Virus record (IMG/VR): IMGVR_UViG_3300037193_003384
Coordinates: 1 to 64,000 of that record
From: a virus
Length of the DNA: 64,000 nt
Strand: one strand, 5' to 3'
Positions 31,350-39,441 of the stretch are shown one piece after another. A program made the translations under genes and the position numbers. Position 1 is the first letter of the stretch; each line of letters opens with the position of its first letter. Under the pieces are notes generated by a model. The model did no database searches and was not told the DNA's origin. It saw nothing but the letters and a program-made list of their open reading frames with translations.

Positions 31350-32301
31350 CGAATCCCGCCGGCGGTGGCACCGCGTCGGGGATCGGTTCGTTCGCTTTGC
31401 GCAGCTGCTGCTGGTAGCGAGCCCAGCTCGCGTCGCGTGGCTTACGCGGTTTGAGCGCGAGCCGCTCGGCTTCGCGCCGCAGTCGGTTGCGCAGCGTGGC
31501 TTGCCAGTCCGCGCCGAGATCCCCGCGGCCGCGCCAGTAGTCGATGAACTCGGCGACGGTTCGATCGAGCAACGCCTGCGTGAATCCGAGCTCCCACGCC
31601 GTCGAAGCGCTGGTCGGGTCGGGTTTCAGGTCTGCGGGGCATTGGCTTCGAGCTCGAGGTTTCGAACGCTTACCGCGTCCCGCCGAGCCTGTCGAGGCGG
31701 TTTGCGCCGGCGGCTCGGAGGTGGGGGGTAAGGGGGGATCCTGATCAGCTAAGCTAGGATCAGCTAGGCTAGGAGTGACAGCGCGTGATGCCGCGTGACC
31801 GCTCGTGAGCCCGCGTGTCGGTTGCGACACGGCGCGTGTCTCCGATGCCACGGGCCGCGATGGTGGCGACACGCCGATCGGCTCGGGCGTGCTGAGCGTG
31901 ACGGCGTCCTCCACTGGTCCCACCTCATCGTCCAGCGGCGTGTCTGAGTCACCCGAGCGGGCCAGATCGCGACGTCGCTTCCGTAACTCCGCCGACCGCA
32001 GCCGGTCACTTTTGATCGCCGTCTGCGCCTCCACGTAGCGGGGCCCGACCAGCCGCGAGCCGCGGTGCTCGACGACGCCGAGCTGCAGCATGCGCTCGAT
32101 GCCCACGCGCACCACGTCCTCGGGCATGCGCGTGATCAGCGCCACGTCGGCAACGGGATCGGTCACGTCGTCCAGCACGCCCGCGCGATCTAGCTTGCGC
32201 CAGAGCAGGCAGAACACCGACTGCCCTTCCCACCCCAGCCGCAGCCATGTCTTCGTGTCGCGGATGTAGATCCGCACGTAGGGCTCGTCTTCGAAGTTCA
32301 T
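31318..32301 (-). CDS. O-like phage replication protein
   Basis: A 327-residue protein. The first 100 residues form a winged-helix-like region (MNFEDEPYVRIYIRDTKTWL, LDRAGVLDDVTDPVADVALI, RMPEDVVRVGIERMLQLGVV). A disordered Ser/Pro-rich linker follows, then a C-terminal block FIDYWRGRGDLGADWQATLR and NRLRREAERLALK, typical of phage O/DnaD-type initiators that load the helicase. It is immediately upstream of the helicase gene. The start at 32301 has a weak ribosome-binding site. Confidence 0.7.
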   Translation of the reverse strand: MNFEDEPYVRIYIRDTKTWLRLGWEGQSVFCLLWRKLDRAGVLDDVTDPVADVALITRMPEDVVRVGIERMLQLGVVEHRGSRLVGPRYVEAQTAIKSDRLRSAELRKRRRDLARSGDSDTPLDDEVGPVEDAVTLSTPEPIGVSPPSRPVASETRAVSQPTRGLTSGHAASRAVTPSLADPSLADQDPPLPPTSEPPAQTASTGSAGRGKRSKPRARSQCPADLKPDPTSASTAWELGFTQALLDRTVAEFIDYWRGRGDLGADWQATLRNRLRREAERLALKPRKPRDASWARYQQQLRKANEPIPDAVPPPAGFDAAIGGLFGN

Positions 32302-32317
32302 CGCGACGAGGCCCCGT

Positions 32318-32497
32318 TCAAAGAGCTGCAGCCTGCGCGGGTTCGCGCGCACTGGGCGGCGCGATGATGTCGATCTTGTACTCACGAATGATGCGCCGCG
32401 CGGCTTCCGCCATGCTCACGCCGTCGCGTGCGCTCAGCGCCTCGAGTATCTGGCGCTCACGCTTGTCGAGGTAGATGGGAAAAACTTTCTTCGCCAC
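32318..32497 (-). CDS. Small ribbon-helix-helix protein, first gene of replication operon
   Basis: A 59-residue protein, GTG start. VAKKVFPIYLDKRERQILEA followed by LSARDGVSMAEAARRIIREY matches the RHH (MetJ/Arc) fold: one beta strand and two helices. Such proteins are dimeric repressors. It borders the 450-base divergent region with candidate operator site D and may control the replication switch. Confidence 0.65.
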   Translation of the reverse strand: MAKKVFPIYLDKRERQILEALSARDGVSMAEAARRIIREYKIDIIAPPSAREPAQAAAL

Positions 32498-32949
32498 TGG
32501 TGGAATCCCTTCCCTGGGGTTTCAGCGGTGCAACGCGCAGCACCAGCAGGAGCGGATGAGATAGGTGCTGCTGCGAACCCTCTCATCGCGCCGTGCCGGA
32601 CGAGCACGAGACCGCACCCCAGCGGTGCAATGTACAGGCGCGATCCATGACTTGGTACACATTTCGACGCCATCGATTTGCGTCGCCCGGAACAGCCTTT
32701 ACGCTGCGGTTCGCCGCAGCAGCGGATGACGCACCAGCATCAAAACGGCTTCGCTTCGCGTTGCCGTGGTGCGGGGCGACAGTGTGTGCACGCCACTCAC
32801 GAGCCACACGAACAGTCCGACGGAACCGATCTATGGATCGGCAAATCGACATCGCCACCCCATCGGGTGTCTTCCCATGCTGCGGCGCGATCACGTAAAC
32901 CAGGCGGGTCATGAGTGGGGCTCGCCATCGCGATAGCGAGGCAAGAAGC
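32498..32949. promoter_or_regulatory. 450-bp divergent control region
   Basis: The longest gene-poor stretch, between the replication operon (minus) and the recombination operon (plus). It is visibly less GC-rich than its surroundings around 32640-32900. It contains candidate operator site D at 32826-32841, and several short open frames with poor composition that I do not accept as genes. Promoters for both directions should lie here. No iterons were seen. Confidence 0.55.
32826..32841. promoter_or_regulatory. Candidate operator (site D)
   Basis: CCGATC-TATG-GATCGG has perfect 6-bp arms around a 4-base centre. It matches the arms of site A (CCGATCCATATGGATCGG) with two central bases removed. 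Confidence 0.5.
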
Positions 32950-34074
32950 ATGGCTGGACGAGGCGCCGTCTCAGCCTTCGGTGACCACTGCGTGTGGACC
33001 GGGGCGAGTGCGAACAATAGGCAAAAATGGCTGCGAACGCGACGCTCGGGCGTCGGCGGCAGTGATGCTGCAGCGATCATGGGCGTGAGCCCGTTCAAGA
33101 GCGAGCTGGCGCTCTATGTGGAAAAGATCCACGAGGGCGATCCCGATGAGGATTCCAGCGAGATCGCGGAGTGGGGCCGCGTGTTCGAGCCGATCATTCT
33201 GAAGGAATATTCGCGGCGCGCGGCGCGGCGCGTGGTGAAGGGCGGGCAGCTGCTGCGCTCGAAGCATGCGCCTCACCACCTGGTGACGCTGGACGGCGTG
33301 CAGCTCACGCGGCCGCCCGAGTGGGCGCGCGGCGCGGGCGTGGCCGAGGTGAAGACCACCGGCTACGGCGCGCGCTACGACGAGGACCTGCCGGTGGAGG
33401 TGCAGGTGCAGATCCAATGGGAGCTGTTCGTGTCGCGTGCGGCGTGGGCGACTTGCATCTGGTTGCCCTTCCCCGAGCGGCGCCTGCGCTGGATCGACGT
33501 GGCGCCCCACCCGGCATTTCAGGCGGTGCTCGCTGAGCGCGTGGACCGCTTCTGGGACCGGGTGCAGAAGCGCTTACCGCCCGATCCCGATGGCAGCGAG
33601 TCCAGTGAGATGGCGCTGCGGCACCTGTACCCCGAGGACAACGATGAGGTGATCCGCATCCTCGACGCCACGCGCATCGCCGATGAGTACGAACGCAACA
33701 AGGCCGCGATCGCGCTGCTCACCACCCGCAACCAGCTGATCAAGAACACGCTGGCGGCCACCATCCGGAGCGCCAAATACGCGCTGCTGGACGACGGCCG
33801 CTACTGGGGAACGGCGTACTATCAGCCGCGGGAAAACCGCTGCCGGCACTGCAACGAGGTCCTGTCGCGCACGGACTCCTACCGCACGTATACGCTGCGG
33901 GCGCCGCGCAAGAAGCCCTTCCACGTCATCGGCGAATCGCGCCGGCTGGTGGTGGAGCTCGAGCACGGCCACGAGCACGAGCTGGGCGCGTGCGGCGATC
34001 TCACGCAGCAGCTCACCGAGTCCATCGTGGGCGCGGGGCAGCCCGCGAACGATGACCGGGGGGCCGCGGAATGA
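32950..34074 (+). CDS. YqaJ-family exonuclease
   Basis: A 374-residue protein (start at MAGRGAVSAFGD; an upstream ATG at 32911 is possible). The YqaJ/lambda-exonuclease core is seen as RRSGVGGSDAAAIMGVSPFK, EWGRVFEPIILKEYSRR, LVTLDGVQ and VAEVKTTGYGARYDEDLPVE followed by VQVQIQWELF, giving the catalytic D and ExK motifs. The C-terminus has a CRHC pair. It makes 3-prime single strands for recombination and probably partners the annealing-like protein at 35507. Confidence 0.87.
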   Translation: MAGRGAVSAFGDHCVWTGASANNRQKWLRTRRSGVGGSDAAAIMGVSPFKSELALYVEKIHEGDPDEDSSEIAEWGRVFEPIILKEYSRRAARRVVKGGQLLRSKHAPHHLVTLDGVQLTRPPEWARGAGVAEVKTTGYGARYDEDLPVEVQVQIQWELFVSRAAWATCIWLPFPERRLRWIDVAPHPAFQAVLAERVDRFWDRVQKRLPPDPDGSESSEMALRHLYPEDNDEVIRILDATRIADEYERNKAAIALLTTRNQLIKNTLAATIRSAKYALLDDGRYWGTAYYQPRENRCRHCNEVLSRTDSYRTYTLRAPRKKPFHVIGESRRLVVELEHGHEHELGACGDLTQQLTESIVGAGQPANDDRGAAE

Positions 34075-34439
34075 GCGCGCCGATCACCGGCTACGCGAAG
34101 GCCACCGAGCTGCTGTACCGCTGGCTGCGCCATGACGCGGGCCATCACGACGACCCCACGCTGGACGATGAGACGAACGACTACCTGCAGGCGTACGCGC
34201 TGCCGCGCGTGGAGCGCGACCAGGCGGTGCTGCAGGCGTGCGCTCGGCTGGCCATCATCGAGCACCCAACCGGCAGCATCACGCTGATGGCTGGCGCGGT
34301 GAACGTGACCAAGGCCGAGTGGGAGCGGCGGCGGTTCCAGCAGGCGGTGGCCGAGATGAAGCAGACGCTGGGCGGGGCCAACCCCGAAGCGCAGCGCCTG
34401 ATACTCGAGGGGTGGCGTCGACTGGAGAGCCTCCGGTGA
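34071..34439 (+). CDS. Hypothetical protein, 122 aa
   Basis: Helical protein with ATELLYRWLRHDAGHHDDPT, LQACARLAIIEHPTGSITLM and RRFQQAVAEMKQTLGG. ATGA overlap with the exonuclease gene and a one-base overlap with the next. No family recognised. Confidence 0.55.
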   Translation: MSAPITGYAKATELLYRWLRHDAGHHDDPTLDDETNDYLQAYALPRVERDQAVLQACARLAIIEHPTGSITLMAGAVNVTKAEWERRRFQQAVAEMKQTLGGANPEAQRLILEGWRRLESLR

Positions 34440-34777
34440 TGCCTGCGGGGGGGGTGCTGGCGGTGGCCGGCAGCGTGGGGATGGACACGCTGCCGGCGCA
34501 GTACCGCGAGCCCATGCGGCTGTACCTGGCGGAGGGCGTGCTGCCCGAGTGCGAGCTGCGTGAGCTGCTCGAGGGCGCGCTCGCGTGCGCCATCCACCGC
34601 AACGACGCCCGCCCTGGGCAGCGCCCGGTGAGCGACGTGCTGCTGGCTGCGCGCTGGATCGAGCAGCAGCTGCCCGCGTGCGCGCACGGCAACCGCGACC
34701 AGGTGGGGCTCTGGACGGTCTACGTTCGGCGGGCGCGCGGGCGCGCGCTGCTGGCTGCCCTCGGCGAGGTGGCGTGA
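34439..34777 (+). CDS. Hypothetical protein, 112 aa
   Basis: MPAGGVLAVAGSVGMDTLPA then REPMRLYLAEGVLPECELRE and SDVLLAARWIEQQLPACAHG. TGATG overlap with the preceding gene and GTGA overlap with the methylase. Mostly helical; function unknown. Confidence 0.52.
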   Translation: MPAGGVLAVAGSVGMDTLPAQYREPMRLYLAEGVLPECELRELLEGALACAIHRNDARPGQRPVSDVLLAARWIEQQLPACAHGNRDQVGLWTVYVRRARGRALLAALGEVA

Positions 34778-35370
34778 GCTTCGCCGGCTTCCGCTGCATC
34801 AGCGCCGACCCGCCGTGGCCGTTCAAAGACGCGCTGCCCGGCGGTGGCCGCGGCGCGGCGAAGCACTATGCGACGATGACCGTCGGGGCGATCTGCGCGT
34901 ACCGGCTGCCGCCGCTGCATCCGGATTGCTGGCTCTTCCTTTGGCGCCCAGCCACGCACCAGCAGGCGGCGATCGACGTGGCGGGCGCGTGGGGATTCGA
35001 TCGCCCACCCGCCGAGCTCATCTGGCGCAAGACCACGAAGGACGGGCGCCCGTGCATGGGGATGGGCCGCAGCGTGCGCAACGCGCACGAGACCTGCCTG
35101 GTCTTCCGGCGCGGCAAACCCACGCGGCTGAGCGCCAGCATCCTGTCCGTCTTCGATGCGCCGCGCGCTGAGCACTCGCGCAAGCCCGACGCGTTCTACA
35201 GCCTGGTGGATGCGCTGGTGCCGGGCCCGCACGTGGAGCTGTTTGCCCGCCGGCAGTGGCCCGGCTGGACGTGCCTGGGCGCCGAGATGGGCGCAGCCCT
35301 GCTGCCCCCGAAGCCTGCCCGCGGTGCCGCAAAACGTCTGCCCGCAACGGCCGAGACTGCGCCGATCTAG
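34774..35370 (+). CDS. MT-A70 family adenine methyltransferase
   Basis: A 198-residue protein with GTG start (VSFAGFRCISADPPWPFKDA). It carries the DPPW motif at residues 12-15, GGRGAAKHYATMTVGAICAY, WLFLWRPATHQQAAIDVAGA, AELIWRKTTKDGRPCMGMGR, and RNAHETCLVFRRGKPTRLSA followed by EHSRKPDAFYSLVDAL. These are the hallmarks of MT-A70 (N6-adenine) enzymes in phages. It is the second DNA methylase of this genome, likely a restriction escape or timing mark. Confidence 0.9.
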   Translation: MSFAGFRCISADPPWPFKDALPGGGRGAAKHYATMTVGAICAYRLPPLHPDCWLFLWRPATHQQAAIDVAGAWGFDRPPAELIWRKTTKDGRPCMGMGRSVRNAHETCLVFRRGKPTRLSASILSVFDAPRAEHSRKPDAFYSLVDALVPGPHVELFARRQWPGWTCLGAEMGAALLPPKPARGAAKRLPATAETAPI

Positions 35371-35506
35371 CGCACGATTCGCCGCTGCCGCGGGTGCTCG
35401 GGCAGCGCGGATTTGGTAGTGTCCAGGTGCCAAGACCGACACCCCGATGGCCGCGATCCGCGCGGGCCATGCTGGGCGAGGTCCACCTCACCGAAAGGAA
35501 GCCCCC

Positions 35507-36724
35507 ATGGCTACACGCCGATCCCCGCAGCCACCTCAGCGCGCGCCCGCGCAGCGCCGCCAGCAGCCCGCGCAGCGGCCAGCACCTGCGCCCGCGCGGC
35601 AGTCGAACCTGGCGCGCCGCGAGCCCGATCCATTCGACGACGCTGAAGATGACGTCGTCTCGATCGTGAAGCCCGATAGCGCTGCGCTCGAGGCGCTGAC
35701 GAAGAGCGAGGTGTCGATGCAGCTCGACGCCGCTCACCGCTGGCCACGCGACACGCGGGGCTTCGTGGAGGAGGCGGTCGCCCTCTCCTGCTACCAGCGC
35801 GAGACCGCTGAGTCCTGCACGTTCACCCTGTTCCGGAAGGAGAAGGATGAGAAGGGCGCCTGGGTTGATAAGCCCATCACGGGCCCCAGCGTGCGGCTGG
35901 CTGAGATCGTAGCGCCCACGTGGGGCAACCTGCACATCGCCTCACGCATCATCGATGAGGGCCCGCGCACCGTCACCGCGCAGTCCATCGCCTGGGATCT
36001 GGAGAAGAACCTGCGCCTGGGCGTGGAGGTGCAGCGCGGCATCGTGACGAAGAAGGGGGACCGCTACGGCGACGACATGATCCGCGTGACCATGATGGCA
36101 GCGATGAGCATCGCGTTCCGCAACGCGGTGTTCCGCGTGATCCCGCGTGCGCTGGTGAACGCCATCTGGGAAGACACGAAGGCGTATGTTCGCGGTGACG
36201 GCAAGGATCTGCCCGAGCGCCGCGACCGCGCGCTGGCCTGGTTCGCAAAGCGCGGCCTGCCGATCGAACGCCTTCTGGTGCGCATGGGCGTGGGCTCGAT
36301 CGAGGAGCTCACCGATGAGCATTGCGACATCCTCTCGGGGCTCTGCCAGTCGCTAAAGCAAAACATCGTGACGATGGACGAGGCCTTCCCCGTGGTGCAG
36401 GCAGTGCCGCCGGCGGGCGCGCAGCAGCAGCGCAGCAAGGGCGCCGCGCTCGATGCGCTGGCGAACGCGCATAAGAAGAGCGAACCGCCGCCCGCGAATT
36501 CAGACCTGCCGCTCACGCCCGAGGCAGTGCATCGCGCGCTCGCCGATGCCGATGAAGCGTGGGAGCCAGCGCATCTGATCGAGAAGGTGCGGGGCTGGAC
36601 GCCCGAGGCGCAGCGCATCGCGTACGACTGGGCGATGGCGTTCATCGACACGCCGCAGGATGAGCCGCCACCCGAGCAGCCCGAGTTCACCCTGCTGCCG
36701 CGTGAGATGGGCGAGGAAGGCTGA
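35507..36724 (+). CDS. Putative single-strand annealing (RecT-like) recombination protein
   Basis: A 405-residue protein. After a proline/glutamine-rich N-terminus there is SCTFTLFRKEKDEKGAWVDK, PSVRLAEIVAPTWGNLHIAS, DLEKNLRLGVEVQRGIVTKK, MIRVTMMAAMSIAFRNAVFR, then LPERRDRALAWFAKRGLPIE and GVGSIEELTDEHCDILSGLC. The body is conserved-looking and resembles phage proteins found beside YqaJ nucleases, where RecT/Redbeta-type annealing proteins sit. The annealing role is inferred from context; the fold was not confirmed. Confidence 0.58.
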   Translation: MATRRSPQPPQRAPAQRRQQPAQRPAPAPARQSNLARREPDPFDDAEDDVVSIVKPDSAALEALTKSEVSMQLDAAHRWPRDTRGFVEEAVALSCYQRETAESCTFTLFRKEKDEKGAWVDKPITGPSVRLAEIVAPTWGNLHIASRIIDEGPRTVTAQSIAWDLEKNLRLGVEVQRGIVTKKGDRYGDDMIRVTMMAAMSIAFRNAVFRVIPRALVNAIWEDTKAYVRGDGKDLPERRDRALAWFAKRGLPIERLLVRMGVGSIEELTDEHCDILSGLCQSLKQNIVTMDEAFPVVQAVPPAGAQQQRSKGAALDALANAHKKSEPPPANSDLPLTPEAVHRALADADEAWEPAHLIEKVRGWTPEAQRIAYDWAMAFIDTPQDEPPPEQPEFTLLPREMGEEG

Positions 36725-36727
36725 GCC

Positions 36728-36994
36728 ATGACGATCCCCCGGAATCCCCCCCCCGAATACCTCGGCGATGGCGTGTATGCGTCGTTCGATGGCTATCACC
36801 TTTGGCTGACCACCGGCTCCCACGAGGAGCGCGACGCGTCGAACCGCATCGCGCTCGAGCCCAGCGTCTACGCGGCCCTCGTGCGCTACCAGGCGCGCGC
36901 GGCTGCCGCCATGGCGGACCCGGGTCCCGAGGATCCAGGGCCGCAGGTCCCCGCGGACCCAGGGCCCGAGCCCAAGGAGCCGCGCGATGGCTGA
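36728..36994 (+). CDS. Conserved-type phage hypothetical protein, 88 aa
   Basis: Contains PPPEYLGDGVYASFDGYHLW and LTTGSHEERDASNRIALEPS, a motif set (YLGDGVYASFDGxxIWL, ASNxIALEPxV) seen in many small phage proteins of unknown role. The C-terminal 30 residues are a DPGPEDPGPQ-type repeat. Overlaps the next gene by 8 bases (ATGGCTGA). Confidence 0.7.
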   Translation: MTIPRNPPPEYLGDGVYASFDGYHLWLTTGSHEERDASNRIALEPSVYAALVRYQARAAAAMADPGPEDPGPQVPADPGPEPKEPRDG

Positions 36995-37358
36995 TGCGAT
37001 CCAGCCCAACTGCTCGCGGGCGCCAAGCCTGTGCATCAACAACGGCGAAGGCCGCTGCATCTGGTGCGGGCAGGCCGTCGGCGAGCGCGCCAGGCTGCCC
37101 ACGCCGGTGGAGAACCTGGTCCCGCTCGAGCTGCGGCGCGCGCTCAACGTGGATGCCACGGTGAACGCGATCGTGCGCAATGCCTGCTACAACAACCACA
37201 CGCGGGAGCAGGCATTGATCGACATGGTGGTGGCGCTGGTGGAGGACAAGGAGCGCCTGCTGCGGGCGCTCAGCGACGCCGAGCTGCGGCGCCCCAACGT
37301 CATCCACCTCGATGGCGACGCCACGATGCTGGTGCAGAAGGAGCCCACCGATGGCTGA
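36987..37358 (+). CDS. Hypothetical protein, 123 aa
   Basis: MADAIQPNCSRAPSLCINNG is followed by GRCIWCGQAV, giving a Cys set for a small zinc site, then a helical body (LELRRALNVDATVNAIVRNA, LIDMVVALVEDKERLLRALS). Ends in EPTDG with an 8-base ATGGCTGA overlap to the next gene. Confidence 0.55.
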   Translation: MADAIQPNCSRAPSLCINNGEGRCIWCGQAVGERARLPTPVENLVPLELRRALNVDATVNAIVRNACYNNHTREQALIDMVVALVEDKERLLRALSDAELRRPNVIHLDGDATMLVQKEPTDG

Positions 37359-37524
37359 CGTGGATCCCCCCAAACGCGATCCCGAGATCGAAGCGATCGG
37401 GATCTGCCTGCGCGTGCTGCTGCCGCTCGACATGGCGGCGCGCAGTCGCGTGCTGGAGTACCTCGACCAACGCCTGCAGCGCGATGGCGACGCCACCCAA
37501 GACGAGGAGCCCACCGATGGCTGA
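37351..37524 (+). CDS. Small hypothetical protein, 57 aa
   Basis: MADVDPPKRDPEIEAIGICL then RVLLPLDMAARSRVLEYLDQ and the same EPTDG ending as its upstream neighbour. The helical repeat-like end resembles small phage proteins of unknown role. 8-base ATGGCTGA overlaps at both ends. Confidence 0.52.
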   Translation: MADVDPPKRDPEIEAIGICLRVLLPLDMAARSRVLEYLDQRLQRDGDATQDEEPTDG

Positions 37525-38248
37525 TGAAACCACCGTGCACATCCTCTTCGCGGGCGGCGCGTTGTGCATGAAGCCCGGGGTGCCGGGCGACTGGGGTGAC
37601 GACGACCGCTGGGTGGGCTACGGCGATCACGACTCGGCCACCTGCCGCGACTGCCTGATCGAAGCCCGCATCGCAGATGCCGTGAGCACCGGGCTCCGTG
37701 AGCACCAGGAGCACGCGCTGCTGCAGCTGCTGCGGCGGGCCGTGGCCTGGCGCACGCAGGGCCACATCAGCGCGTGGAAGACACCGCCCAGCCGCGCGCT
37801 GGCGCTCGAGGTGGACAAGCTGTTCGAGACCCTGCCGGCGCTGGTGGCGGCCGTGGCGCCCGAAGCCTGGGCGAAGCATCAGGCAGCGTTCGGTGGGGCA
37901 GCGAAGCCCCCTGCCCTCGCGTGCGGTCCCCTCACCATCGCTGAGCACGAGCCGCCCACGTTCACGCTCAGCCAATGGTCCCTGGCGGTGGGCTCGCGCT
38001 GGGGTCGGGTGCTGCATTTCGCCGACTGGCTGGCGCGCGCCGCAGGCGTGGAGCTCGAGCGCGCCGAGCTGACGGACGCGGCCGCTACGCTGCACCTGCG
38101 CCTGGGCACACGCGACGTGAGCCACACCGTCGCGTGGGCGGTGGTGGAGGCAGCCATCATCGACGATGACTGGCGGCGGGGCATCGCAACGGCGGTGCAC
38201 GATCTGCAGCGCGCGGACCGGGCGCCGACGGCCGACCCCTACCGGTGA
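37517..38248 (+). CDS. Hypothetical protein, 243 aa
   Basis: MADETTVHILFAGGALCMKP, then HDSATCRDCLIEARIADAVS with a CxxC, helical LREHQEHALLQLLRRAVAWR and a C-terminal WRRGIATAVHDLQRADRA. No family recognised. Upstream overlap ATGGCTGA; GTGA overlap into a small downstream frame. Confidence 0.58.
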   Translation: MADETTVHILFAGGALCMKPGVPGDWGDDDRWVGYGDHDSATCRDCLIEARIADAVSTGLREHQEHALLQLLRRAVAWRTQGHISAWKTPPSRALALEVDKLFETLPALVAAVAPEAWAKHQAAFGGAAKPPALACGPLTIAEHEPPTFTLSQWSLAVGSRWGRVLHFADWLARAAGVELERAELTDAAATLHLRLGTRDVSHTVAWAVVEAAIIDDDWRRGIATAVHDLQRADRAPTADPYR

Positions 38249-38385
38249 ACAGCGAAGGTTGGACGACATGGCTGGCTGCACGGCGAAGGGCTGGAACGTA
38301 CCCAGCCAGCCCGAGGAGCCCGGCGACTGATACGCCGAGCGGCGCCTGCCGCCCTCGAGCGCTGGCCCGCAGTGAGGTTGATTGA
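38245..38385 (+). CDS. Possible small protein, 46 aa
   Basis: GTG overlapping the preceding stop, reading VNSEGWTTWLAARRAGTYPA and a Pro/Arg-rich end. Accepted weakly because of the GTGA coupling; composition alone is not convincing. It is convergent with the partition genes, with a GATCGG-GGAT-CCGATC hairpin in the gap (38384-38399). Confidence 0.3.
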   Translation: MNSEGWTTWLAARRRAGTYPASPRSPATDTPSGACRPRALARSEVD

Positions 38386-38449
38386 TCGGGGATCCGATCG
38401 GTCTTGGCCCCTCGCTACGGGCTGGCTTTCGGGGGCGGCGGGTGGCTGC

Positions 38450-38689
38450 TCACGCAGGGCGGCGGGTACGCGGGGACCTGGGTACGGCGGCGGACCCAGG
38501 CTTCAGGCCGTCCTTCGCCAGCAGATCGAGCAGGTATTCGCGGATCTGGATCCCGCGCTCGAAGCAGCGGGCCTTCACCTTCTGATGCAGGTCCGCCGGG
38601 ATGTCAGCGTGCAGTCGCTTCTCCCCTACCCCGAATCTGTCCGCGCCCCGAGCCGCCGTGCGGCTTGGCCTTTCTGCCGTGTATGCCAT
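38450..38689 (-). CDS. Ribbon-helix-helix partner of ParA (candidate centromere-binding protein)
   Basis: A 79-residue protein starting [20 protein letters not shown] behind AAAGGA. Residues 24-60 ([20 protein letters not shown] and [16 protein letters not shown]) fit an RHH fold; N- and C-termini are basic and unstructured, as in ParG/ParR-type partition proteins. The gene overlaps the end of parA by 86 bases in another frame. With the short ParA this suggests a type Ib-style partition module. Function inferred from fold and neighbour. Confidence 0.7.
   Translation of the reverse strand: MAYTAERPSRTAARGADRFGVGEKRLHADIPADLHQKVKARCFERGIQIREYLLDLLAKDGLKPGSAAVPRSPRTRRPA
38464..38482 (+). repeat. 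19-bp repeat flanking the partition genes, copy 1
   Basis: GGGTACGCGGGGACCTGGG, identical to 39388-39406. This copy lies inside the 3-prime end of the RHH gene, the other upstream of parA, so the pair brackets the locus in the same orientation. Confidence 0.55.
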
Positions 38690-39338
38690 GCGATCCTTTC
38701 TCCACTGCGCGCCAGATGCGCTTGATGTCCAGCCCTGCCGACTTGGCAGCGGCCACGGTGAGCACTGACTCGCCCACCTCCATTGAGGCCGGGAATGCAG
38801 CGCGCTGGCGCACGCACCCGGCATAGTGATCGGCCATCTGCAGCAGGCCGCTCTCGGCCTTGCCCGTCGCCAGCGCGCCGGTGATGGCGCGGTTCACCAC
38901 GAACGTGCGGCGCACCGGGCGGCGCCCGAGCTGCTCGCGGATCTGGTCCGCCTGGTCCAGTGACTCGAGCGTCTCGGCCAGCGCCCAGAAGTCGGCGGGC
39001 CCCGGCGCCACGGGTAGCACCACCACGTCGGCCGCGACGGCTGCGCTGAGCGTGATATCGCCGCGGCGCGCCGGGCCGTCCAGCAGCACCACGTCGTAGC
39101 CCCGGGACATGTCCTGGATGCGGGGCAGGGGCAGGGGCTTGGGCGCCTGCACGACGGTGAGCCCGGCGAGCAGCGATGGCTCCCCACGCTTCGCGCTCCA
39201 ATCGAGCGCGGTGCCCTGGGGATCCATGTCGATGATGAGCGTGCGGCGCCCGGCGAGGTGAGCAGCAGCGGCGAAGTTGACGGCCAGCGTCGTCTTCCCG
39301 CTGCCGCCCTTCTGTTGGAGGACGGCGACGGTGAGCAT
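38604..39338 (-). CDS. parA: ParA partition ATPase
   Basis: A 244-residue deviant Walker ATPase that moves plasmid copies on the nucleoid. [20 protein letters not shown] holds KGGSGKTT (10-17), [14 protein letters not shown] holds the A-prime motif (35-47), and [14 protein letters not shown] the Walker B region. It lacks the N-terminal HTH of type Ia ParA proteins. The ATG at 39338 has AAGGAG 10 bases upstream; an in-frame ATG 87 bases earlier lacks one. It is followed by an overlapping RHH gene, and a parS-like palindrome lies 106 bases upstream. Confidence 0.93.
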   Translation of the reverse strand: MLTVAVLQQKGGSGKTTLAVNFAAAAHLAGRRTLIIDMDPQGTALDWSAKRGEPSLLAGLTVVQAPKPLPLPRIQDMSRGYDVVLLDGPARRGDITLSAAVAADVVVLPVAPGPADFWALAETLESLDQADQIREQLGRRPVRRTFVVNRAITGALATGKAESGLLQMADHYAGCVRQRAAFPASMEVGESVLTVAAAKSAGLDIKRIWRAVEKGSHGIHGRKAKPHGGSGRGQIRGRGEATAR

Positions 39339-39380
39339 GGGGGGATGCTCCTTTTGGGGGGTAGGGGGGGAGGGCCGCGC

Positions 39381-39414
39381 GGACCTGGGGTACGCGGGGA
39401 CCTGGGGACCCCTA
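39381..39414 (+). repeat. Partition-locus repeat, copy 2, with GGACCTGGGG direct repeats
   Basis: Contains the 19-mer GGGTACGCGGGGACCTGGG (39388-39406) shared with 38464-38482, embedded between GGACCTGGGG copies, just upstream of the parA ribosome-binding site. Candidate operator or centromere for the RHH protein. Confidence 0.5.
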
Positions 39415-39441
39415 TAGCGCAGCACGAATCGTCGCGGTCAA

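Noticed and set aside
32583-33098. Open frames on both strands in the divergent gap (minus 32583-33098, plus 32593-32898)
   Set aside because: Poor composition and no ribosome-binding site; the minus one runs into the exonuclease gene. Treated as non-coding control DNA.
36928-36990. GGACCC/GGGTCC-rich palindromic stretch as an operator
   Set aside because: It encodes a DPGPEDPGPQ-type protein repeat in frame, which explains the pattern.
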